Positions 1-7,915 of a stretch of 34,595 nucleotides of DNA are shown piece after piece; position 1 is the stretch's first letter; each line of letters begins with the position of its first letter. The notes below the pieces were generated by a model. The model was not told the origin of the DNA, did no database searches, and saw only the letters and a program-made list of their open reading frames with translations. A program made the translations under genes and the position numbers. The stretch is taken from contig JADGCS010000044.1 of assembly GCA_015228875.1 (NCBI GenBank), positions 1 through 34,595 on the forward strand. The letters run 5' to 3'. The DNA is from Deltaproteobacteria bacterium. Its GTDB lineage: Bacteria > UBA10199 > JADGCS01.

Positions 1-155
1 TTTATGGCCTTTTCTACGTTGGTCCACGAGGTGTTTTGGGTCAATATGGCGCCCAGGCAGACCTCGAATGCCGAATCTCCCGGCCACCAGCTCTGCGGCC
101 CAAAATGAGAGAACAGGAGCTTGTAGATTTCGTTGAGATGATTTTGGGTTGACAT
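1..155 (-). CDS. Endonuclease III-type DNA glycosylase, N-terminal 51 codons (cut by window edge)
   Basis: Reading from the ATG at 155 leftward gives an open frame that runs off the window. The visible protein contains FGPQSWWPGDSAFEV followed by LGAILTQNTSWTNVEKAI. This is the start of the HhH-GPD fold as found in endonuclease III-related and MagIII-like base-excision glycosylases. The helix-hairpin-helix, catalytic Lys/Asp and any iron-sulfur cysteines would lie beyond the edge, so the exact substrate class cannot be judged. Its ATG follows the stop of the upstream small gene by only two bases, so the two are probably co-transcribed and translationally coupled. The short length reflects the window edge and not a broken gene. 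Confidence 0.85.
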   Translation of the reverse strand, partial: MSTQNHLNEIYKLLFSHFGPQSWWPGDSAFEVCLGAILTQNTSWTNVEKAI

Positions 156-157
156 GT

Positions 158-529
158 TTATTTGAGCGGTTTTTGTTCTTCTTTGAGTGTCTCGACATCA
201 TCCGGGTTGTAATCAGCAAGCCCTGCCCCAGCCGCTGTCACCTTGATCTTGCCTGTTTTGATGTCGCTCATGGAATCCTCCAGAGCAAGAAACTCCGGCA
301 ACGACTGGGTACTGGAGTGAAAGTAATTCATCATGCCGTCAAGATTGTCCGGGTTGATCTCGATATCAAAATTTTTTAAAAAATCAGTGACGACATCAAA
401 ATCGTCAGGATGATGGACCCCCAACTTGACCTTTAAAAAACAAATGCTGATCGCCTCGCGATCCTTTGGACTTAAGGATTTAAAATGCTGTTTAAGATCC
501 TTTAGTTGATCAATTTGGGGTTTTTTCAT
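158..529 (-). CDS. Hypothetical protein of 123 aa, coupled to the glycosylase gene
   Basis: I do not recognise the family. The product is a soluble, charged, mostly helical protein beginning MKKPQIDQLKDLKQHF. It has no signal peptide, membrane segment or Cys/His cluster. I chose the ATG at 529; a GTG four codons upstream (541) keeps the same frame, but neither has a good Shine-Dalgarno. A TATAAT-like hexamer sits immediately upstream on the minus strand (about 542-547), so a very short or absent leader is possible. The stop lies two bases before the ATG of the DNA-glycosylase gene, so the pair forms an operon. A repair-related role is only guilt by association. Confidence 0.7.
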   Translation of the reverse strand: MKKPQIDQLKDLKQHFKSLSPKDREAISICFLKVKLGVHHPDDFDVVTDFLKNFDIEINPDNLDGMMNYFHSSTQSLPEFLALEDSMSDIKTGKIKVTAAGAGLADYNPDDVETLKEEQKPLK

Positions 530-596
530 AGAATGGCCCACATTATATATTTGGTGGCAGTTTTCAAGAGAATACGAACCTTACCAGAAAGATTTT

Positions 597-2027
597 GTGA
601 ATCACAAAACCAAAATCCCGCCTTCAATCAAAACCATCTACCTGATGGCCGTCTGCGGCACAGGTATGGGGTCTTTGGCCGGGCTGCTCAAGCAGAGGGG
701 TTACCATGTTTGTGGTTCGGACAGCAACATCTACCCGCCCATGTCCACAGAACTGGGCAAACAGGGCATTGAAATATTCTCCCCCTACGCGGCTCTGAAC
801 ATCAAACGGGTCAACCCCGATCTGGTGATCGTTGGCAATGCGATTTCAAAAACAAACCCCGAGGCCGATTTTCTTATTCACTCAAGTATCCCGTATTGTT
901 CCATGCCAGAGGCCCTTAATCATTTTTTTCTGTCCGATAAAGAGGTCATTGTGATCACCGGCACCCACGGCAAAACCACAACCAGCGCACTCATGGCGCA
1001 TATGCTTTGTGAACTTGGCCTTGATCCGTCTTTTATGGTGGGAGGGGTTCTCAATAATTTCAGTAGCAATTTTAAAACAGGTACGGGCGAATATTTTGTG
1101 ATCGAAGGGGACGAGTACGACACCGCCTTTTTTGACAAGGGCCCCAAATTTCTGCACTACAACCCCAGGCACGTCATCATGACCTCACTTGAGTTTGATC
1201 ACGCCGATATTTACAAAGACTTAAACCAGATCACGCAGAACTTTATCAAACTCGCCCGCATAATCCCGCCCCAGGGGTCTTTGCATTTTTGCGACGAATC
1301 TTCCGAACTTAAAAAAGTTGTCAAAGAGGCAGCCACATCAAACATCGTCATGTACGGGGATGATTCCAGCGAGTGGCGAGTCCAAAATTACACCCCCCTG
1401 GCCACAGGCTCCGAGTTTGACATTCAGGTCTGTGGCAGACAGCGGGCACACATCACATCCCCCCAGACTGGCCGCTACAATGCGCACAACGTGGCCGCCT
1501 GTCTGTCCGTGATCAACACACTTAAACTCAATGTAGCCCTGGCCGCGGCATCCCTTAAAACATTTCGCGGTATCAAAAGAAGACAGGAAATACTCTATCA
1601 GGACGATCAGACCATCATCATCGATGACTTTGCCCATCATCCCACAGCCGTTGATAAAACCATTACCGCTGTCAAAGAGATGTTTCCCACACATCACCTC
1701 GTTGCGATCTTTGAACCCCGTTCAAACACAAGTCGCAGGGCCGTGTTTCAAAAAGAATACACCGCGAGCTTTGCAAAAGCCCACGAGGTCATCATGGCAC
1801 CGGTTAACCAGCCCGAAAAGGTTGCTGACGGCAGGATTCTCGATGTCCCGGCAATGGTGGCCTGTTTAAAACAGCAGGGCATCACTGCCCATGCTGTCGG
1901 GGGCACGCAGGACATCATCGATGTCATCAGGGCCATCAAAAAAAGGCCACGTGTTCTTTTGGTCATGAGCAATGGCGGGTTTGACGGCATTCATCAAAAA
2001 TTGATCAGAGAGATAAAGCAACAATGA
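597..2027 (+). CDS. mpl: UDP-N-acetylmuramate:L-alanyl-gamma-D-glutamyl-meso-diaminopimelate ligase
   Basis: Mpl is a Mur-ligase family enzyme that attaches the recycled murein tripeptide to UDP-MurNAc in the cytoplasm, using ATP. The 476-residue product has the expected order: an N-terminal nucleotide-binding segment with CGTGMG at 20-25 and the Mpl-typical YPPMST at 46-51, the ATP loop GTHGKTTT at 122-129, then EGDEYDTAFFDKGPKF, which distinguishes Mpl from MurC, and a C-terminal domain with DDFAHHPTA. Length is close to normal for the family (about 450-460). The GTG start at 597 is needed to include the Rossmann-like first strand; its ribosome binding site is weak (AGAAAG). The next gene on the same strand is tamB-like, separated by a structured repeat. 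Mpl implies a Gram-negative DAP-type peptidoglycan with recycling. Confidence 0.95.
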   Translation: MNHKTKIPPSIKTIYLMAVCGTGMGSLAGLLKQRGYHVCGSDSNIYPPMSTELGKQGIEIFSPYAALNIKRVNPDLVIVGNAISKTNPEADFLIHSSIPYCSMPEALNHFFLSDKEVIVITGTHGKTTTSALMAHMLCELGLDPSFMVGGVLNNFSSNFKTGTGEYFVIEGDEYDTAFFDKGPKFLHYNPRHVIMTSLEFDHADIYKDLNQITQNFIKLARIIPPQGSLHFCDESSELKKVVKEAATSNIVMYGDDSSEWRVQNYTPLATGSEFDIQVCGRQRAHITSPQTGRYNAHNVAACLSVINTLKLNVALAAASLKTFRGIKRRQEILYQDDQTIIIDDFAHHPTAVDKTITAVKEMFPTHHLVAIFEPRSNTSRRAVFQKEYTASFAKAHEVIMAPVNQPEKVADGRILDVPAMVACLKQQGITAHAVGGTQDIIDVIRAIKKRPRVLLVMSNGGFDGIHQKLIREIKQQ

Positions 2028-2080
2028 CAGAAACGCCAGAAAACAAAACCCTGCCTCCAGGACGTTTAAAATCTGCACCT

Positions 2081-2217
2081 CATAACCCGCATAAAGCGGA
2101 GTGCATTGCGATCAAACATGAAGGGTTTCATGTTTGGCGCTATGCGCCAGACACTACGCGGGCGGACACCATGCAAAAATTGATGCCGAAACGCGTAGAA
2201 AAAACCTTCCAAGGTTC
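2081..2217 (+). repeat. Dispersed structured repeat, copy 1 (with 52-bp hairpin insert)
   Basis: It starts with CATAACCCGCATAAAGCG (2081-2098) and ends with a 67-bp core (2151-2217) that is identical to 23663-23729. The core holds CTACGCG...CGCGTAG as inverted arms and closes with AACCTT-CC-AAGGTT (2203-2216). This copy alone has 52 extra bases between the two parts. They form two adjacent hairpins: CAAACATGAA/TTCATGTTTG (2113-2136) and GGCGC-TAT-GCGCC (2136-2148). It fills the gap between mpl and the tamB-like gene. Confidence 0.9.
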
Positions 2218-2228
2218 CAAAGGAGCAG

Positions 2229-5200
2229 GTGACATTCTATAAACTCAAAATATTCTGGATCGTGATTTTTATGATAATGGTGACCGGGGCCATCGGGGCC
2301 GCCAACTGGTTTCTTAACGACCAGCACTACCAGATCAAGGCCGCCGCACTCGTTTACAAACTCACCAAAACCAGGCTGGCCTTTAACAACATTCACTTTA
2401 AACTTTTTTTGGGAGAGGTATCGGGAAAGGATCTCTCCATCACCGCAGAAAAAACAAATTTATCGCTGACTCTTAAAGAATTTAAACTCAACTACAACCC
2501 CCTTTATCTTTGGCTCGCCAAATTTAAAATTACAAAGGTCTACGCCAGTCAGTTTGTGCTTGATACATCCGGTCTCATCAAATCGGAAAATAAGACGCCC
2601 AAAAGACCCGTCCCTGATTTTCTTAAACGCATCAAACTCAAAGAGGCAAAGATTGATCAGTTTATCTGGAAACTCCCCGACAACGGCATACTCACTGTCG
2701 ATAAAATAAGACTCACTTCAAAATTTGGTTCTGTCCTGTATAAAAGCCCTCTCAGGATGATGACCACAGGGATTGCCTACCAGAGCAAAAAACTGCATGC
2801 CTTTATCGACAGTGTAGAGCTCAACGGTTTTTTTATTTTTGATTTTTCACAACCAAGAATCTTTGACGAATCCAAGCTCTCTGCCAAAGCAGAGATCCAA
2901 CGCGCCCTGCTGGCTGTTTACCGCACACCCAAGCCATGGCTCTCCGAACGCGGCTGGGATCAGGATCTCGAACCCCTGCTTAAAAGTTATTATCCGCAAC
3001 AAATACCAGCAGACAGATCCTATGTCTTCATCAATGGTCTTACTATTGACGCGCAGAAGACAAAAACAAGCCTTAAACTCAACGATGTCAAAATCAATTT
3101 TCATCAGGCCTACCTTGCCGGCAAGGGAAATATCGACTTTAGCCGAAAAAAATTAAGTTTCAATTTAAAAACACTCTCTGATATGGATCTGTCAAAGCTC
3201 CCTTTGGGGCAGTCCAAATTCAGGCAGAGTTTTGAAAAATTCAGCTTTGATCTTAATCTTGATGGTAAATACATCAGTCTGGACAAACACGACCTTAAAA
3301 CCACACTTAAAGCCAGACTTATCGGCAACATGATTGATCCTGAGGCCGGAGATATCACTGCAGAGCTTGTGGGAAGGACCATCGGCGGCCATCTTGTCTC
3401 GGACAACCTCACCATCGAACTTAAGGACGGCGTGATCAATGCCTCAACAAAACTTCACATCAAAGAATTCACAACGAACACAAAGCTCAACGCAAAAAAC
3501 ATCGATGCGCTGATCATGGTCCGCCTTTTCTCAAGCGTCAACATCCCTTCAACAGTTGATGCCACCGGCTCCATCACGGGCAAACTCAACAACCCGCGGA
3601 TCAGCCTTGACATGACCACACCCAACGCCACTTACGAATTTTTAAACTTTGGCCGGGCAAACGGCAAACTGCTCATCGACAATAAAAATCTCAAACTCGA
3701 TGTTAAAACGTCCGGCAGTGATATCAGCGACAGTGAACTCAACATGACCGTCAAGGATGTCTTTGCCTCTTTTGACAGTGTCATGGACCTTAAATCCAGA
3801 CACGCCCATACCGACATCGCAAAGATGATCAACGCAAAGTCCCTCAAAGGCACCATTGACGGGACTTTTAAACTTTCCAGGGCCGAGGCAAAGGTAAGGG
3901 CAAAGGGAGAATTTAAAACATCTGATTTCCACTTTTTTGACCACCCTGTCGGGGATCTGTCTTTTAAACTCGATCTGGATAACAAACACCTTGAGGTCAA
4001 ACCAGTGATCATTGATCTCCTCGATCCCCCAAAAACACTCACAAGTGGCAGAGGTTTTGCATTTGATTTTACACCCGCGGGTTATACCTTTAAGGGCTAC
4101 CTGACCGACCAACTTGCCATAACGGGCACCTTTGAAAAAGCGGCAAGGGAATTTCTACAGCTCGGTTTTACACCCCAAAAAATGCCTCTCGATATTTTTA
4201 CGTCACTGCTCCCCTTTAAGCCCGAGACATCAAGCGTGAGCGGCAAGATCGATCTCAAATACAACATATACAATCCAAAGGCCTCACAGATGAAATCCAA
4301 TCTGACCGCCCTGCTCATCAAAACGCTCGACGGCACCCTGCAACTCAACAGACCGGGCGGCATTGATTATATCAACCGCGCCTTTAATTTTCATAATTTT
4401 GACATCACACTGGGTCAGGGCAAGATGGTCCTTAACGGGCCTTTGGGCATGGAGTCCAATACGGCCCTTAAAATCAAGGGAACCGTTGATTTTGCGCCCC
4501 TTGCCGACTTTAATCCCTACATCTCCGAATCCGAATTACCCATCGGTATCGATCTCACACTGCGTGACGACATCTTTAAACCAAAGGTTTACGGTACTGT
4601 CTCGTTCAACAAAGACACAATCAGGTTTAGAAAGATGCATACCGATCTCGAAAACTTAAGCGGGGTTGTTAAATTTGACGGGAACCGGATTATTCTTGAC
4701 CGCCTCTCGCTCGAATATGACGAGGCCCCGGTAAAGCTCACCGGCTCCGTCACAACGGACTACGAAAAGATCACGGGAGCCGAGCTTTCGATCACAGGGA
4801 AAGAGGTCCCCCTCCACCCGCATGACGGACTCTCCCTGCTTGCCGACGTCGATCTCCAGCTCTCAGGACACGACACCATGACACTCAAGGGCGACATGAA
4901 CATCGTAGAGGGACAGTACAACCGTGATTTTGTGATCACCAATTTTATCATCAAACCCAAATCATCCGATCTCGATGAACAGGGAGAAACCTTTGCCGGA
5001 CTGCCGCTGAATACACATTATAAACTCACAATAAAAAACACCGGCGACCTTCTCATTAGAAACAACCTCGCCGATCTGGAACTTAACGCCAATCTTAGTC
5101 TGCTCGGCACAATAGAAAATCCGGACCTCTCCGGGCAGATCGATTTTCTCGGAGGCCAGATCAACGCCTTTGGCCTCGATTTTGACAATGCCACGGGTTT

Positions 5201-5735
5201 TGCGCATTTTAAAAAAGATGGTGGCATCAATCCCGATATTCTGGTCAATGCCAAAAAAGAGATTCAAGGCTACAATATCACGGCAAGGATTGAGGGGCTT
5301 GCAAGCAACTTGAGACTCAGGCTTGACTCGTCACCCGCGCTTAACCACCGTGAAATCCTCTCCGTTATTTTTTACGGCCAGACGCCGGATCAACTGAGCC
5401 CGGACAGCAGGAGAAACTTCACGCAGACAGCGGCGATCAGCCAGCTCGCCAGCATCCTTGCCAATCCCCTCAATAAAATTTCGGGACTCGATGTGCTTAA
5501 AGTCAGTGCCCGGCAGGAACGCTCGAGCGATCGTATTCAGAGGCTCACCGTTGGCAAGCACCTCACAAACCGTTTTGATCTCACCTTTACAACGGACCTT
5601 GGCATCAGCGATCCAGAAAGGGCCTTTGAACTCAGGTTTCATCTGTTTGATAATTTTTATCTCATCGCTGCCAAGGATGTGGTGGGCTCCGACCGCTACC
5701 GCTTTGATATCAACTACCGGTTTTTATCTTATTGA
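2229..5735 (+). CDS. tamB: TamB/AsmA-like translocation and assembly module protein (DUF490 family)
   Basis: This long envelope protein of 1168 aa begins with a hydrophobic anchor (IFWIVIFMIMVTGAIGAA, about residues 8-25). A very long run of amphipathic beta-rich sequence follows, full of short 'L..G.I.....' repeats typical of the AsmA/TamB beta-taco fold. The C-terminal third (about 830-1168) matches the TamB/DUF490 domain: repeated GQI/GGQI turns, FDLTFTTDLG, and an aromatic end NYRFLSY. TamB-family proteins span the periplasm and help move phospholipid or assemble outer-membrane proteins. No TamA/BamA-like partner is visible nearby. The start is uncertain: GTG at 2229 has AGGAG only three bases upstream, and ATG 2271 is an in-frame alternative that would cut into the anchor. 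It follows mpl on the same strand. Confidence 0.88.
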   Translation: MTFYKLKIFWIVIFMIMVTGAIGAANWFLNDQHYQIKAAALVYKLTKTRLAFNNIHFKLFLGEVSGKDLSITAEKTNLSLTLKEFKLNYNPLYLWLAKFKITKVYASQFVLDTSGLIKSENKTPKRPVPDFLKRIKLKEAKIDQFIWKLPDNGILTVDKIRLTSKFGSVLYKSPLRMMTTGIAYQSKKLHAFIDSVELNGFFIFDFSQPRIFDESKLSAKAEIQRALLAVYRTPKPWLSERGWDQDLEPLLKSYYPQQIPADRSYVFINGLTIDAQKTKTSLKLNDVKINFHQAYLAGKGNIDFSRKKLSFNLKTLSDMDLSKLPLGQSKFRQSFEKFSFDLNLDGKYISLDKHDLKTTLKARLIGNMIDPEAGDITAELVGRTIGGHLVSDNLTIELKDGVINASTKLHIKEFTTNTKLNAKNIDALIMVRLFSSVNIPSTVDATGSITGKLNNPRISLDMTTPNATYEFLNFGRANGKLLIDNKNLKLDVKTSGSDISDSELNMTVKDVFASFDSVMDLKSRHAHTDIAKMINAKSLKGTIDGTFKLSRAEAKVRAKGEFKTSDFHFFDHPVGDLSFKLDLDNKHLEVKPVIIDLLDPPKTLTSGRGFAFDFTPAGYTFKGYLTDQLAITGTFEKAAREFLQLGFTPQKMPLDIFTSLLPFKPETSSVSGKIDLKYNIYNPKASQMKSNLTALLIKTLDGTLQLNRPGGIDYINRAFNFHNFDITLGQGKMVLNGPLGMESNTALKIKGTVDFAPLADFNPYISESELPIGIDLTLRDDIFKPKVYGTVSFNKDTIRFRKMHTDLENLSGVVKFDGNRIILDRLSLEYDEAPVKLTGSVTTDYEKITGAELSITGKEVPLHPHDGLSLLADVDLQLSGHDTMTLKGDMNIVEGQYNRDFVITNFIIKPKSSDLDEQGETFAGLPLNTHYKLTIKNTGDLLIRNNLADLELNANLSLLGTIENPDLSGQIDFLGGQINAFGLDFDNATGFAHFKKDGGINPDILVNAKKEIQGYNITARIEGLASNLRLRLDSSPALNHREILSVIFYGQTPDQLSPDSRRNFTQTAAISQLASILANPLNKISGLDVLKVSARQERSSDRIQRLTVGKHLTNRFDLTFTTDLGISDPERAFELRFHLFDNFYLIAAKDVVGSDRYRFDINYRFLSY

Positions 5736-5840
5736 TCAGTCCCTCGTCTCATGTTAGCTGCCTCGGAGTCTAGGAATTTCAAAGTTGACAGAGCGCGGGT
5801 ACATTCCTCGCATGACGAAAGGATGCAACCGCGTCAAAGT

Positions 5841-5855
5841 CAAGTTAGTAACTTG
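5841..5855 (+). promoter_or_regulatory. Palindrome directly in front of the ogt start codon
   Basis: CAAGTTAGTAACTTG is a perfect inverted repeat (arms CAAGTTA/TAACTTG around a single G). It ends two bases before the ogt ATG, where a ribosome binding site would be expected; none is visible. It could be an operator or a translation-blocking hairpin. Just upstream, TTGAC...CGCGG (about 5789-5801) can pair with CCGCGTCAA (5829-5837), so the whole leader looks structured. Function is inference. Confidence 0.5.
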
Positions 5856-5857
5856 TC

Positions 5858-6331
5858 ATGAATCACTACTCGGCCTGTTATTCCTCGCCCATAGGGATGA
5901 TCAAAATTACCGCTGACGATACAAAAATTACAGAACTGACTTTTGTAGACAACGACAGCGGCTTATGCGAATACCAAACCCCCGTGATCAAAGAATGCAT
6001 CAAACAGCTCGACGAATATTTTGCGGGCAAACGAAAAGTTTTCACGCTGCCCCTCCTCATCGAAGGCACTGCGTTTCAAAAAAACGTGTGGTCAAAATTA
6101 TCCAAAATCCCCTACGGCAAGACACTCTCCTATGCAGACATCGCCAGCAAAATTAATCAGCCCAAGGCCTGCAGGGCTGTCGGCATGGCCAATAACAAAA
6201 ACAAGATTGCCATTATCCTGCCCTGTCACCGTGTGATAGGCCGTGACCATTCCCTGACCGGTTATGCTGGTGGTCTCTGGCGCAAAGAGTGGCTGCTGCA
6301 ACACGAACAACAGGGCAGCAACAAGGCTTAA
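5858..6331 (+). CDS. ogt: Methylated-DNA--protein-cysteine S-methyltransferase
   Basis: This is a suicide repair protein that moves alkyl groups from O6-alkylguanine (and O4-alkylthymine) in DNA to its own cysteine. The 157-aa product has a small N-terminal Ada/Ogt ribonuclease-like domain (about 1-70). The helix-turn-helix catalytic domain follows, with FQKNVWSKLSKIPYGKTLSYADIA, the helix containing the base-flipping Arg (RAVGMANNKN, about 106-115), and the active-site PCHRV with Cys123. The C-terminal GYAGGLWRKEWLL completes the family signature, and length is typical. The gene is probably a single transcription unit or a tail of the mpl-tamB unit, 122 bases after tamB. The palindrome at its start codon may control it. 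Confidence 0.96.
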   Translation: MNHYSACYSSPIGMIKITADDTKITELTFVDNDSGLCEYQTPVIKECIKQLDEYFAGKRKVFTLPLLIEGTAFQKNVWSKLSKIPYGKTLSYADIASKINQPKACRAVGMANNKNKIAIILPCHRVIGRDHSLTGYAGGLWRKEWLLQHEQQGSNKA

Positions 6332-6462
6332 CCCTCTCAAATCACAGCACTTAACGCATTGCGGTTAATCACAGGAATTTTTGGTTTACTATTTGCGTGA
6401 TCCTCCGCACAATCTTAATCGTACCCTGAAAACTTGGAAATGGCGGCATCAATGAACAAACA

Positions 6463-6569
6463 GACAGGTGATACGGGATTTAATTGAGTTCGGAGAGTCA
6501 AAGTTGCGCAACAAGTAGGTGAAGCACGGGAAGTCGCGTAGAACTCAATTAAATCCCGTATTACCTGTC
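6463..6569. repeat. Long inverted repeat (29-bp arms) with a palindromic loop
   Basis: Arm 6463-6491 is the reverse complement of 6541-6569 in 28 of 29 positions, and the one difference would be a G-U pair in RNA. The 49-base loop contains the perfect palindrome GTTGCGCAAC (6503-6512), so the element could fold as a cruciform or a branched RNA. There is no T-run after it, so it is not a classical terminator. No clear target duplication is seen. It occupies the 300-base gap between ogt and the hydrolase gene (6332-6631), in which I see no gene. Confidence 0.9.
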
Positions 6570-6631
6570 ACCCAGTGCGATTCAACTGCCGAATGTTGGT
6601 TGAAAATCAATGTCTTTAAAGGACACCTCAC

Positions 6632-7879
6632 ATGTTGCTGTTGACCGGTATCACACCGCACAACGCCGTCCAGATCGGGCAGGATTTTAGAGGCAAACTT
6701 GCACCCTCTTCTGTTGCCGCCTTCGATAACACTGCCCCGTTTATCGTGGACTCCGTAAACCCACAGGCCCCGGCCTTACACGAGCCCTGTAAACTCCCGC
6801 GCATCATCACGCTGCCTATCGATACTTATGTCCACAGGCGCGACAGGTCGGAACTGATAAGCCCCAGTATCCCCGCGGTCGATCCGGTCCAAAGGAGGGC
6901 CTTGCGTGCCTTTGGTGTGATGACTGTCCCCGGGTGGGGAAATTTTACCTTTGGGGCCAGACAGCTCAACTTTATCCAGGAAACAACAGGGCATGATGTG
7001 ACGCATGTCAGCGTCTCAAAGGACGGCGCCTTTACAAAGCGCAGTCATTTTAACATGATCGGCAGGGCAGAGGCTGCCTTGAGCCCCGAATGGATCAGCG
7101 AACTTCCCACAGTGATTTACCGTATCTGGTATGCCAAAAGGCTTCAAAGACATGATCACGAAATCGACAAACAAGTTCCTATTCATAATAATATTCCCGA
7201 AAGACACATCATCATGGGTCATTCCAAGGGAGGTAACCTGGTCTACGTCCTTGCCTGTCTAAGACAAAGCTATCGTGACGGCACATTAAATAATTTTGTG
7301 GCGCGTTTAAAAAATGAGGCCGGCAGACAAATACTCAAGGATATCCCTTTTGAGGTGATCGAAGAAACAGCCAAAGGACTTTGTGACGATATCCTTGGCG
7401 CCCTGGGCGCGCCTTTGTATGGTATTCAGGGCGAGTTCTTCCGCTTTGCAGAGCGTCATGTCCTGTCTGTGGGTTTTAATCGCATGACCGGAAATTCGGC
7501 CCATTTTTATACCGAAGACACCATGCGCAGACTGCATCAAATGACAGGCTACAAACCAAACGAGGTCCTTGACTTTGTAGAGACAACCGAGGTCATGAAT
7601 TTCAACGGCATTCAGGATATGGTATGCAGCGGGGCAAAATACATGATCCAGCTTGCGCGCAGTCCCTTGATCGATGGTGCCAACGTCATGTTCAGGGGCC
7701 TTGGCAAGGTCATCGCCAGCAAAACGAGACACGATGGTGTGTCCCCGGCTACCTATCCAGACCCATTCGAACATCACATCCACATCCCCGGGATCACACA
7801 TCTTGACCAGGTCGAAAAAATCGAGGTCATGCACAGGCTCTTTGATGAGTTGATTAAACGCGGTGTTTTGGCTAGATAA
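6632..7879 (+). CDS. Alpha/beta-hydrolase-fold protein (lipase/esterase-like), 415 aa
   Basis: The product contains VMTVPGWGNF (about 97-105), which resembles the oxyanion-hole loop of lipases. The nucleophile elbow GHSKGG follows at 196-201 after the strand RHIIM, giving Ser198 as probable nucleophile. Later DGVSPATY (368-375) and GITHLDQVE (387-395) sit where lipases place the acid and the catalytic His (probably His390). There is no signal peptide, so it acts in the cytoplasm or at the inner membrane face. The start is supported by AAAGGA seven to nine bases upstream of ATG 6632. The gene opens an operon with an acyltransferase (36 bases downstream) and a flavoprotein. An acyl-chain or ester substrate is therefore a reasonable inference; the actual substrate is unknown. 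Confidence 0.8.
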   Translation: MLLLTGITPHNAVQIGQDFRGKLAPSSVAAFDNTAPFIVDSVNPQAPALHEPCKLPRIITLPIDTYVHRRDRSELISPSIPAVDPVQRRALRAFGVMTVPGWGNFTFGARQLNFIQETTGHDVTHVSVSKDGAFTKRSHFNMIGRAEAALSPEWISELPTVIYRIWYAKRLQRHDHEIDKQVPIHNNIPERHIIMGHSKGGNLVYVLACLRQSYRDGTLNNFVARLKNEAGRQILKDIPFEVIEETAKGLCDDILGALGAPLYGIQGEFFRFAERHVLSVGFNRMTGNSAHFYTEDTMRRLHQMTGYKPNEVLDFVETTEVMNFNGIQDMVCSGAKYMIQLARSPLIDGANVMFRGLGKVIASKTRHDGVSPATYPDPFEHHIHIPGITHLDQVEKIEVMHRLFDELIKRGVLAR

Positions 7880-7915
7880 GATCCATCAGAAATCATCCAA
7901 AATCAGGGAGGTCAC

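Noticed and set aside
2081-2217. Integron attC-like site
   Set aside because: The palindrome lacks the GTTRRRY/RYYYAAC core pair, and the copies are not arranged as a cassette array.
2024-2242. 72-codon frame overlapping the mpl stop (ATGA) and reading through repeat copy 1
   Set aside because: Most of it is the dispersed repeat, whose other copies are not in a comparable frame, and it overlaps the tamB-like start. No protein-like composition.
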